Of a stretch of 13,356 nt of DNA, positions 7,527 to 13,356 are shown one piece after another. This DNA is from CAYJLB01 sp964370845 (GTDB lineage Bacteria > Bacillota > Clostridia > Oscillospirales > Ruminococcaceae): assembly GCA_964370845.1 (NCBI GenBank), contig CAYJLB010000061.1:1-13356 (forward strand), given 5' to 3'. The first letter of the stretch is position 1. Every line of letters begins with the position of its first letter. The translations under genes and the position numbers were made by a program. The notes under the pieces were generated by a model, which had not been told where the DNA came from, searched no databases, and worked only from the letters and a program-made list of their open reading frames with translations.

Positions 7527-8420
7527 CTATCCTTTTGTTTTATCGTCTTTTTTATTTTTTCCAAGGAAAAATAATTTATCTTTTTTATTATCAACTTTTT
7601 CTTCAGGCAATAATTTTGAAATCAGGTATTTTTTCAAAGATTCTTTATTAAATCCTCTTGTAAGTTCCCCATCTTCCGCCACAGAAATAGTTCCAGTTTC
7701 TTCGGAAATTGCAATAACTAAAGCGTCGGAGTTCTCACTCATACCAATAGCAGCACGGTGTCTTGAACCAAGTTGTTTATTAATAAGTTCTTCCTTTTGC
7801 GGTTTTGGCAAAAAGCAACCAGCAGCAAGAATTACTCCATCACGCATTATAACAGCACCATCGTGTAATGGTGTGTTTGAAAAGAAAATATTCCCGAATA
7901 ATTGCACACTAGGCACAGCATCGAGCCTTGTCCCAGTGTCAATTTGCTCACCAAGACGAGTTTGACGTTCAAGGACAATTAAAGCCCCCGTTAAAGTGGA
8001 AGAAAGCTCTTTTGAAGCTTCACAAATTGCGTCGATAGCATGATCCCAAGCTTGCCCCTCTTGCCCTTCAATCTCAGAGCCAAAGGCAAAAACATTAAAC
8101 TTCGAAACTTTAGTACGCCCCATTTTTTCAAGAATTCTACGAAGTTCTGGTTGAAACATTACGATTAAAGCAACAACTCCCCATTGGAAGAAGTTGTCCA
8201 ATAAAAAAGTCATAGTTTTAAGTCCGACAGTAGTTGCAACTAAATAGCCACCTAAAATTATAAGTATCCCTTTAACAAGTTGCTGTGCCCTTGTTTCCCT
8301 AACCAATTTATAAGTTTTATAAATTAAATAAGAGAGGATAAGTATGTCAATAACGTCGGTAATTTTCATAGAAAAAAGGATATTTATTAAATTATCTATT
8401 AAATCTCTAAAAAAAGTCAT
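7527..8420 (-). CDS. cdaA: Diadenylate cyclase CdaA (c-di-AMP synthase)
   Basis: A membrane enzyme that makes cyclic di-AMP from two ATP. About three N-terminal helices (the first near residue 20, the next at about 50-70 and 75-95) precede a DAC/DisA_N catalytic domain. Numbered from a TTG at 8432, the hallmark DGA is at 191-193 and GSRHR at 222-226, both intact. I prefer the ATG at 8420 (297 aa), because GAAAGGA abuts the TTG directly. The C-terminal tail is Lys-rich and charged. It is the first gene of a two-gene unit with ybbR; glmM, frequently third in this operon in Firmicutes, is absent. A hairpin sits in its leader. c-di-AMP controls potassium and osmolyte transport and is needed for cell-wall homeostasis. 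Confidence 0.96.
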   Translation of the reverse strand: MTFFRDLIDNLINILFSMKITDVIDILILSYLIYKTYKLVRETRAQQLVKGILIILGGYLVATTVGLKTMTFLLDNFFQWGVVALIVMFQPELRRILEKMGRTKVSKFNVFAFGSEIEGQEGQAWDHAIDAICEASKELSSTLTGALIVLERQTRLGEQIDTGTRLDAVPSVQLFGNIFFSNTPLHDGAVIMRDGVILAAGCFLPKPQKEELINKQLGSRHRAAIGMSENSDALVIAISEETGTISVAEDGELTRGFNKESLKKYLISKLLPEEKVDNKKDKLFFLGKNKKDDKTKG

Positions 8421-8465
8421 TATATTTTTCAATCCTTTCTATTAATTATTCCAAAAATATGTAAA

Positions 8466-8486
8466 GGGCAAGAGCAAATCTTGCCC
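8466..8486 (-). terminator. Hairpin between cysteine desulfurase and cdaA
   Basis: A perfect 8-bp stem GGGCAAGA (8466-8473)/TCTTGCCC (8479-8486) with a 5-nt loop, followed on the minus strand by TTTACATATTTTT. It could terminate the upstream desulfurase transcript about 100 nt after its stop. Because a candidate promoter lies upstream of it, it could also be a leader or attenuator of cdaA. Confidence 0.55.
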
Positions 8487-8528
8487 AAATTCAAATTCAA
8501 TTTAATAATTTACAACAGTTATACTATA

Positions 8529-8556
8529 ATTTTACCACAAAAATAAATAATTGCAA
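8529..8556 (-). promoter_or_regulatory. Candidate promoter for cdaA-ybbR
   Basis: Minus-strand TTGCAA (8556-8551), a 16-bp spacer and TAAAAT (8534-8529). Transcription would start near 8522, giving a leader of about 100 nt that includes the GGGCAAGA hairpin. An overlapping TATAGT at 8528-8523 is a less well-spaced alternative. Confidence 0.5.
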
Positions 8557-8584
8557 GAGAAAAAAAGTAAAAAATTCAATTTTA

Positions 8585-9718
8585 TCAACTTATTTTTTTG
8601 GATATTTTAGCAATTTCAAAAACTAACTGTTCAACTTGATTTTTTGTAGAAAAAATTGAAGGAGAAAATCTAACAACACCTTGCTCCAAAGTTCCAAGAA
8701 ATTTATGTGTCAAAGCAGAGCATTGAAGCCCTCCACGCAAGCAAAATCCTTTATCACTCAAATCTTGAGCAATCTGCGAAGAATGAACGCCCTTTATATT
8801 AAAAGGAACAATGGGCAAATAATTAGCTCCACTTTTTCGATACAAAATAACATTTCCAATTTTTTCAATACAGCCACTAAAATAATCACACAAAGTTTTT
8901 TCATAGCTATGAATTTTTTCAATTCCAACATTTTCTATAAAATCAATTCCACTTCCAAGGGCGATTATCCCAGCAGTGTTTAAAGTTCCGCTTTCAAGGC
9001 TTTCGGGAAGGAAGTTTGTCTGCTCCAACTCATCTGAGGAAGCACCCGTTCCACCTTGAATTATTGGAGAAATTTTAAACTTTCCATTTGTAATAAGCAC
9101 ACCAACTCCAGTAATTCCATATAAACTTTTATGGGCAGGCAAGCACAAAATATCAATGCCATAAGACATTTTTAAAGGGATAACTCCGCCAGCTTGCGCT
9201 CCGTCAACAATATAACAAATCCCCAAATTTCGGCATAATTCACCAATTAATTTTATAGGAAGAATTTGTCCTGTCACATTGCTTCCAGCGGTCATAATTA
9301 TAGCTTTTGTTTTTGTTGTAACAGCACTTTTTATCCTCTCTAAAGTAACAAAATCGTCTACCGATATGTCAACGACAGTGCAATCAACTCCCCTATCTTT
9401 CAATTTATAAATAGGACGAGAAAGGGAGTTGTGCTCAAGGCAAGAAGTAATAACATGGTCGCCATCTTTCAAAACGCCTTGAATTGCCATATTTAAAGAG
9501 TATGTGCAATTTAAAGTGAAAATTACATTTTCGGGACTGCAATCAAAAAATTCCCCTAATTTATGCCGAGTTTCGTATATTTTTTCAGCAGTTTTAAGGG
9601 ACATTTCGTGACCACTTCGCCCTGGGTTTCCCCCATAAAAATTAATTGCCTTAACAACAGCTTTTTTTACAACACTAGGTTTTGGATAAGAAGTGGCGGC
9701 GTTGTCGAAGTAAATCAT
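8585..9718 (-). CDS. Cysteine desulfurase-like PLP enzyme (class V aminotransferase fold)
   Basis: A 377-aa cytoplasmic enzyme. Visible features are the IYFDNAATSYPKP opening, H96, D172 (VDGAQ), the PLP lysine K197 in PAHKSLYG, and a candidate catalytic cysteine C333 in RGGLQCSALTHK. The pattern matches the cysteine desulfurase-like family (TIGR01977 type), distinct from housekeeping IscS. It should take sulfur (or selenium) from cysteine (or selenocysteine) as a persulfide. I chose the ATG at 9718, with GAAAGGA upstream; an upstream TTG at 9751 adds residues outside the family. It starts 36 nt after the DUF3343 gene, and this pairing recurs in Clostridia, suggesting the small protein accepts or carries the sulfur. 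The acceptor pathway is unknown. Confidence 0.9.
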   Translation of the reverse strand: MIYFDNAATSYPKPSVVKKAVVKAINFYGGNPGRSGHEMSLKTAEKIYETRHKLGEFFDCSPENVIFTLNCTYSLNMAIQGVLKDGDHVITSCLEHNSLSRPIYKLKDRGVDCTVVDISVDDFVTLERIKSAVTTKTKAIIMTAGSNVTGQILPIKLIGELCRNLGICYIVDGAQAGGVIPLKMSYGIDILCLPAHKSLYGITGVGVLITNGKFKISPIIQGGTGASSDELEQTNFLPESLESGTLNTAGIIALGSGIDFIENVGIEKIHSYEKTLCDYFSGCIEKIGNVILYRKSGANYLPIVPFNIKGVHSSQIAQDLSDKGFCLRGGLQCSALTHKFLGTLEQGVVRFSPSIFSTKNQVEQLVFEIAKISKKIS

Positions 9719-9754
9719 AAAGTAACACTTCCTTTCTTTGAAAATTTTCAACTT

Positions 9755-10009
9755 TCAAATGTAGCCACCTTTTTCTACTTCCATAATTCCTTTATGAACA
9801 ATTCCAGCATTATTTAAAATAATGAGAATTTTTGACAAATCCCCTCGCACAACAACACTATATCCACACCCAGTAGCAAATTCCCGTGGAGTTCTTCTTA
9901 TTTCACAGTAAAAACCGTAACTATTAAGCAAATCTTTCGCCTTTGAAGCGTAAGTTATTGAAGTAAGCGCAATTAAATTTTTATTCCAATTTACAGCCAA
10001 ATTAATCAT
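9755..10009 (-). CDS. DUF3343 protein, putative S/Se carrier
   Basis: An 84-aa protein with the DUF3343 (Se_S_carrier) layout: an N-terminal strand-helix (NLIALTSITYASKAKDLL), a central TPREFATGCGYSVVV motif with the single conserved-type cysteine in TGCGYS, and a C-terminal helix. Such proteins are proposed, not proven, to carry sulfur or selenium from a cysteine desulfurase, which here is the next gene 36 nt downstream. The exact start is uncertain: AGGAAAGGA abuts the ATG at 10009, so either that ATG (spacing measured from the first AGG) or the TTG three codons later could be used. A weak promoter (TTTACA at 10051-10046, 17 bp, TATTTA at 10028-10023) lies just upstream. ispDF is the preceding gene. 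Confidence 0.85.
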   Translation of the reverse strand: MINLAVNWNKNLIALTSITYASKAKDLLNSYGFYCEIRRTPREFATGCGYSVVVRGDLSKILIILNNAGIVHKGIMEVEKGGYI

Positions 10010-10097
10010 TCCTTTCCTATAATAAATAGCATATATATTATAGTATGTAAAAAAATGATTATTGGCATTAATTTTTTCTTTTATTTAATTTTTATCA

Positions 10098-11255
10098 TTA
10101 AATATTTTTCAACAGGCAAACACAGGTTGAAGAAATTCCGCTTCCGTCGCCAGTAAAACCTAATTTTTCTTCGGTAGTCGCCTTAACTGAAACATTTTCT
10201 ATATCAGTTAAAAGTGCCTTTGCAATATTCTCTCGCATTGATATTATAAAAGGTGCAAGTTTTGGATTTTGTGCAACAACTGTACAATCTAAATTTGATA
10301 TTTCATAGCCTTTTGCAGACATAACTTCCCTAACTTTCATAAGCAAGTTTATGCTGTTTGCATCTTTGTAATTTTCATCATTGTCGGGGAATAATTTTCC
10401 AATATCACCAAGGGATAAAGCTCCTAAAATCCCGTCCATAACCGAATGAACAAGAACATCAGCATCGGAGTGCCCAAGTAGTCCCTTTTCATAAGGAATT
10501 TCCACTCCACCAAGGATTAATTTTCGATTTTCCACCAATTTATGCACATCGTAACCGTGACCAATTCGCATTTTAACCTCATCTCCCACAATAGATTTCC
10601 CGAGTTTCAAGTCACTTTTTGTAGTAATTTTTATGTTATCATAATTTCCCACAGTAACAAAAACTTTCTCACCAATATTTTCAAATAAAGCACAATCATC
10701 AGTAAAATCTTGATTATTATCAGTAGCTTTTCGCAAAGCTTTTTTATAAAGGCAAGCCCTAAAAATCTGCGGAGTTTGAGCATTATAAAGCTTATTTCGG
10801 TCTAAAGTTTTATTAATATAACCATTTTCCACTTCTTTTACAGTATCTTTTACAGGGACAAAAAGTGCGGACCCGCCATAAATTTCAGCATTTTTTAAAG
10901 TTCGCTCAATATCACATTTTTCCACAAAAGGCCTTGCACCGTCATGAATTGCAATGAAATCTGGGTGATTTTCTAAGGCTCTCACTCCGTTTAAAACAGA
11001 ATTTTGCCTAGTTTCACCGCCGATTACAACAGTAATTTTATGTACAAAAGGATAGGAATTAACAAGTTCTTCAATTTTGTCTTTGTTACTTTCATTTACA
11101 CAAAGGACAATTTCCAACACTTCTTCCATTAAATCGAAAGGAATTATCGACCGAATTATAACGGGCAATCCGCCAATTAAAGTGGTTTGTTTATCAACAC
11201 CCTCCATTCGAGTGCTTTTCCCACCTGAAACAATAATTACTGAAAGCTTGTTCAT
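10098..11255 (-). CDS. ispDF: Bifunctional IspD-IspF (MEP cytidylyltransferase / cyclodiphosphate synthase)
   Basis: A 385-aa fusion catalysing two non-consecutive MEP-pathway steps of isoprenoid synthesis. IspD (about 1-225): nucleotide-binding VSGGKSTRM at 9-17, HDGARPFV at 104-111, PVKDTV at 134-139, AQTPQIF at 159-165, and K209 in the NIKIT strand. IspF (about 229-385): MRIGHGYDVHKL with zinc ligands D236 and H238, H270 after GHSDAD, and the C-terminal TTEEKLGFTGDGSG motif. The H238-H270 spacing equals that of the E. coli enzyme. I chose the ATG at 11255, with AAGGAATG upstream; a longer frame to 11324 adds 23 residues of no family match. IspE is not fused or nearby. The IspD glycine-rich loop reads SGGKSTRM rather than the common AAGxGxRM. 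Confidence 0.95.
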   Translation of the reverse strand: MNKLSVIIVSGGKSTRMEGVDKQTTLIGGLPVIIRSIIPFDLMEEVLEIVLCVNESNKDKIEELVNSYPFVHKITVVIGGETRQNSVLNGVRALENHPDFIAIHDGARPFVEKCDIERTLKNAEIYGGSALFVPVKDTVKEVENGYINKTLDRNKLYNAQTPQIFRACLYKKALRKATDNNQDFTDDCALFENIGEKVFVTVGNYDNIKITTKSDLKLGKSIVGDEVKMRIGHGYDVHKLVENRKLILGGVEIPYEKGLLGHSDADVLVHSVMDGILGALSLGDIGKLFPDNDENYKDANSINLLMKVREVMSAKGYEISNLDCTVVAQNPKLAPFIISMRENIAKALLTDIENVSVKATTEEKLGFTGDGSGISSTCVCLLKNI

Positions 11256-11287
11256 ATTAATTCTCATTCCTTTCTTGTTTGTTTTAG

Positions 11288-11311
11288 TTGAACAAAGAAT
11301 GTTTTGTTCAA
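11288..11311. promoter_or_regulatory. 9-bp inverted repeat in the ispDF leader
   Basis: TTGAACAAA (11288-11296) and TTTGTTCAA (11303-11311) form a perfect 9-bp inverted repeat with a 6-nt spacer, about 33 nt upstream of the ispDF ATG. It could be an operator or an RNA hairpin near the ribosome-binding site. No convincing promoter was found for ispDF in the adjoining AT-rich stretch (about 11312-11458). Confidence 0.4.
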
Positions 11312-11458
11312 GGCATAATATCAACCGCTAATCGCAAGAACTTACAATTTTCTTATTAGCTCTTTTTTTAGTTCGTTTTGTTTTTCTTGACATAAAGTAG
11401 ACCGCAAAAAAATTATCTCTACTATTACTTTTATTATTGCTTTTTATTTTGTTTAATC

Positions 11459-11479
11459 GGACAAGGGCAAGCCTTGTCC
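11459..11479. repeat. Hairpin beside repeat copy A
   Basis: GGACAAGG (11459-11466)/CCTTGTCC (11472-11479), a perfect 8-bp stem with a 5-nt loop. On the minus strand it is preceded by CGTAGGG, and CGTAGGG likewise precedes the GC-rich hairpin of repeat copy B, which suggests a related hairpin module. It has no T-run, so it is probably not a terminator. Confidence 0.5.
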
Positions 11480-11489
11480 CTACGACTAT

Positions 11490-11759
11490 TTTGTGTTTTT
11501 TGCGACGTATTAGCCTTTTATTTTGTTCATTTGTTATTTTTGAGTGATTGTTATTACTTCGAGTATTTCGGTGGTTGCGACCACCGCCAAATGGCTCTGC
11601 CCTCTTGACACCCGCATGCCTTTAAAAATGCTTGACCGAAACTTTCAGCTTGTGTAATTTATACTTTTGTTCGACTCTACAACAAATTTCGACCTCGCAG
11701 AAACAAATTACCCTTTTGCACTAAGTATAGTGCGGGCATGTCAGCGGGGACGCCCCGCC
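11490..11759 (-). repeat. Dispersed structured repeat, copy A (downstream of pheA)
   Basis: About 270 bp that, read on the minus strand, aligns with plus-strand 12989-13258. It starts with a 28-bp block identical in both copies, containing the GC hairpin GCGGGG-CGT-CCCCGC at the pheA side. A second 28-base identical block (11623-11650) begins AAAGTTTCGGTC. Then comes a hairpin with a CGCA loop and a conserved AAATACTCGAAGTAA. A private hairpin GCACTA/TAGTGC (11718-11733) has no match in copy B. No ORF of note is present. It begins 14 nt after the pheA stop codon but lacks a T-run, so terminator function is uncertain. It fills most of the 11256-11773 intergenic region. Confidence 0.85.
11569..11586. 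repeat. Variable-stem hairpin of repeat copy A
   Basis: Perfect 7-bp stem CGGTGGT (11569-11575)/ACCACCG (11580-11586) with loop TGCG (CGCA on the minus strand). It corresponds to the hairpin at 13163-13180 in copy B, where six of the seven pairs are different but still complementary. Confidence 0.85.
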
Positions 11760-11773
11760 GTCACGCTTGTTTG

Positions 11774-12910
11774 TTAAGCTAATTCTGCGTAGTTTCCTAA
11801 AAATTTAAAGTCGGACAGTTCAAATTTCAAGGAATTAATAAAGGAAGCTACCTTTTCATCTTGAATATTTCCAGTAAAATCAAGGAAAAACAACACATTA
11901 AATTCCTTTGAAGCAATAGGCTTACTTTCAATTCTTAGCAAGTTAAGCCCAGCAACAGAAAATTTAGTAAGCAGTCTATACAATGCTCCCGACGTATGAG
12001 GAAGTGATAATGTCAAGGAAATAATGTTAGCTTTTTCGCTTACAACAGCTTTTTTACTAATACAAATAAAGCGAGTATAGTTTTCGCTTGAATTTTCAAT
12101 ATTTTCTTTTATAATGTTAAGTTTTAAGTTTTCAGCACAAAATTTCGAGGAAATAGCAGCAATTTCCTCATTTGAAGATGCAATTTTTTCCGCCGCTAAA
12201 GCTGTATTTAAATAAGGTACAGGTTTTAAGCCACTTTCATTGATAAAATTTGAACATTGAGATAAAGCTTGTTGGTGGGAATAAACTTCTTTTACATTTT
12301 TTATGTCAGTGCCATTTTTCACCGCTAAACAATGTTCAATTCTAATTTTTATTTCATAAGCAATAAAGCAATTTCGTTTTGCGAGCAAGTCATAAACCGC
12401 TTCAATACTACCCGCAGTGGAATTTTGCACAGGAAGAACAGCATATTTCATCTCGCCATTTTCCACAGCGTCAAAAACTTCATCAAAAGTAGGGTAAAAA
12501 GTAATGTCGCTATCTTCACCGAATAATTTCGTCGCCGCAAGGTGTGAATAAGCAAATGTGCTTCCTTGGCAAGCGATTTTATCTCCTTTTATGTAGGAAT
12601 ATTCTTCGCAATCAATTTTATTTTCCTTAGCAAAAATTTCTCCACTTTGCATACTTTTGGAAATGTCCATGATGTTTTTGAACAGGATTTCACAACCGTT
12701 TGCAACCTCTTTAGGAGCTTTATTTAAAATAGCTTTGATAACTTCATCTTCACGGTTTTGTTGTAAAACGGGTAGGTTATTGACTTTTTTGTATTCAGCA
12801 ACACCTTTTACAACCTCAACTCTTTCCAAAAAAGCCTCAAGTAATCTATCATCAATTTTATCAATTTGTTCTCTTAGTCGCAAAAGTCCTTCATTTTTGT
12901 TATTATCCAT
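11774..12910 (-). CDS. pheA: Bifunctional chorismate mutase / prephenate dehydratase (P-protein)
   Basis: A 378-aa enzyme converting chorismate to prephenate and then phenylpyruvate for phenylalanine synthesis. The chorismate mutase domain (about 8-90) has R13, R30, K41, R53 and E54 aligned to E. coli R11, R28, K39, R51 and E52. The prephenate dehydratase domain (about 110-285) opens with ACQGSTFAYSHLAA and has the catalytic TRF at 279-281. The ACT domain (about 297-375) carries GALYRLL and ESKP (328-331), the usual Phe feedback site. Oddity: the common PxENS motif reads PVQNS (160-164), with Gln for Glu. I use the ATG at 12910, with GAAAGGTG upstream; a longer frame to 12952 overlaps the promoter. 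The gene stands alone between two inverted 270-bp repeats. Confidence 0.95.
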   Translation of the reverse strand: MDNNKNEGLLRLREQIDKIDDRLLEAFLERVEVVKGVAEYKKVNNLPVLQQNREDEVIKAILNKAPKEVANGCEILFKNIMDISKSMQSGEIFAKENKIDCEEYSYIKGDKIACQGSTFAYSHLAATKLFGEDSDITFYPTFDEVFDAVENGEMKYAVLPVQNSTAGSIEAVYDLLAKRNCFIAYEIKIRIEHCLAVKNGTDIKNVKEVYSHQQALSQCSNFINESGLKPVPYLNTALAAEKIASSNEEIAAISSKFCAENLKLNIIKENIENSSENYTRFICISKKAVVSEKANIISLTLSLPHTSGALYRLLTKFSVAGLNLLRIESKPIASKEFNVLFFLDFTGNIQDEKVASFINSLKFELSDFKFLGNYAELA

Positions 12911-12935
12911 TTTTATCGCACCTTTCAAAGTATAA

Positions 12936-12979
12936 ATTATATCATTTACCATTATACAACATCAAAGAAAAAAAAGCAA
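12936..12979 (-). promoter_or_regulatory. Overlapping promoters of pheA
   Basis: TTGCTT (12979-12974), 17 bp, TATAAT (12956-12951) is one promoter; TTGATG (12965-12960), 18 bp, TATAAT (12941-12936) is a second, overlapping one. Either drives pheA with a short leader and excludes the ATG at 12952. The promoters lie directly beside repeat copy B. No tryptophan- or phenylalanine-rich leader peptide was seen. Confidence 0.7.
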
Positions 12980-12988
12980 TAAACGTAG

Positions 12989-13258
12989 GGCGGGGCGTCC
13001 CCGCTGACATGCCCGCGTTTTTATGTTGTGAAATGGGAAAATTTCTGCCCACGAGGTCGGATTTTGTTGTAGGGGCGAACAAAAGTATAAGTTACACAAG
13101 CTAAAAGTTTCGGTCAAGCATTTTTAAAGGCTTGCGGGGGTCTTGGGGGCGGAGCCACTAAGTCGCTTCCGCAGAAGCGAAATACTCGAAGTAAAAGCCA
13201 GCACTCAAAAATAGCAACGAAACAAAATAAAAGTTAATACCCAGCAGAAAACCACAAA
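12989..13258 (+). repeat. Dispersed structured repeat, copy B (upstream of pheA)
   Basis: About 270 bp matching copy A in opposite orientation. It has the same 28-bp GC-hairpin block at 12989-13016, then GAGGTCG, TTGTTGTAG, CGAACAAAAGTATA, the 28-base block beginning AAAGTTTCGGTC, GAGCCA, a CGCA-loop hairpin, AAATACTCGAAGTAA, CACTCAAAAATA and ACAAAATAAAAG. The pheA-proximal end is the GC hairpin in both copies. No coding frame is convincing here, so the region 12980-13356 is non-coding as far as I can see. Confidence 0.85.
13163..13180. repeat. Variable-stem hairpin of repeat copy B
   Basis: Perfect 7-bp stem TCGCTTC (13163-13169)/GAAGCGA (13174-13180) with loop CGCA. It sits 11 bases after GAGCCA, exactly as in copy A, but with an almost wholly different, still self-complementary stem. 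Confidence 0.85.
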
Positions 13259-13323
13259 TTGATAAATTGAACAAAAATAAAAATCCATTAGAAACTGATA
13301 GAAAAGATATTTTTCTGCTGGGT
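13239..13323. repeat. 13-bp inverted repeat at the outer edge of copy B
   Basis: ACCCAGCAGAAAA (13239-13251) and TTTTCTGCTGGGT (13311-13323) are perfect inverted repeats around a 59-bp AT-rich interval. The left arm overlaps the end of the homology with copy A. It may be a small MITE-like insertion or a long-looped RNA stem; no ORF lies inside. Confidence 0.6.
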
Positions 13324-13356
13324 TTGAAGTAGCATTATGAGAAATTGTAAATTTCG

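Noticed and set aside
7445..7651. Plus-strand ORF of 68 codons
   Set aside because: It overlaps the cdaA C-terminus antisense, is compositionally AT-driven and has no ribosome-binding site.
11328..11393. Minus-strand 21-codon ORF starting MSRKTKRTKKRANKK
   Set aside because: No ribosome-binding site, very low complexity (A-rich DNA giving Lys/Arg codons), and no promoter or conserved context; probably chance.
11774..12910. Composite transposon carrying pheA
   Set aside because: The flanking inverted repeats invite this idea, but no transposase, terminal target duplication or sharp element ends could be seen, so it stays a hypothesis only.
12989..13356. CRISPR array or tRNA in the repeat-rich right end
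   Set aside because: No regularly spaced direct repeats and no cloverleaf; the repeats are inverted and palindromic.

Overview
The window looks like a piece of an AT-rich, low-GC Gram-positive (Firmicutes, most likely gut-type Clostridia) chromosome, probably from a draft or metagenome assembly. The evidence is a CdaA/YbbR c-di-AMP pair, MEP-pathway isoprenoid synthesis with a fused IspD-IspF, a DUF3343 protein beside a class V aminotransferase-type cysteine desulfurase, GAAAGGA/AAAGGAG ribosome-binding sites, and a run of ten Ns that marks a scaffold join. All supported genes lie on the minus strand, so transcription runs from high to low coordinates. No tRNA, rRNA, CRISPR array, transposase or phage gene was seen.

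Reading in the direction of transcription, the right half is housekeeping. It holds a bifunctional chorismate mutase/prephenate dehydratase (pheA, 11774-12910), a fused ispDF (10098-11255), a DUF3343 carrier-like protein with a cysteine desulfurase (8585-10009), then cdaA and ybbR (6130-8420), which end at a clear intrinsic terminator at 6088-6113. glmM, which commonly follows cdaA-ybbR, is not next here.

The left half is a catabolic block. A regulated promoter (5905-5933) with TTGCA/TGCAA inverted repeats drives two LplB/YtcP-type sugar ABC permeases (3931-5806; the first is broken by the N gap). A terminator follows, and then a second strong promoter (3769-3797) drives a mandelate-racemase-subgroup acid-sugar dehydratase, a gluconate-5-dehydrogenase-like SDR and a zinc alcohol dehydrogenase (591-3698). 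My inference is that a hexonate is imported, oxidised by the Zn enzyme to a keto-acid, re-reduced by the SDR to an epimer, and dehydrated to a 2-keto-3-deoxy acid. The substrate-binding protein, ATPase, regulator, KDG kinase and aldolase are not in the window. Downstream lie an unrecognised small exported protein and a truncated gene, both very AT-rich.

The most unusual structure is a pair of inverted, roughly 270-bp non-coding repeats (11490-11759 and 12989-13258) flanking pheA. Long blocks are identical between them, but a central hairpin has swapped six of its seven base pairs in a compensatory way while keeping the loop. This suggests a structured, dispersed element whose hairpin shape matters.
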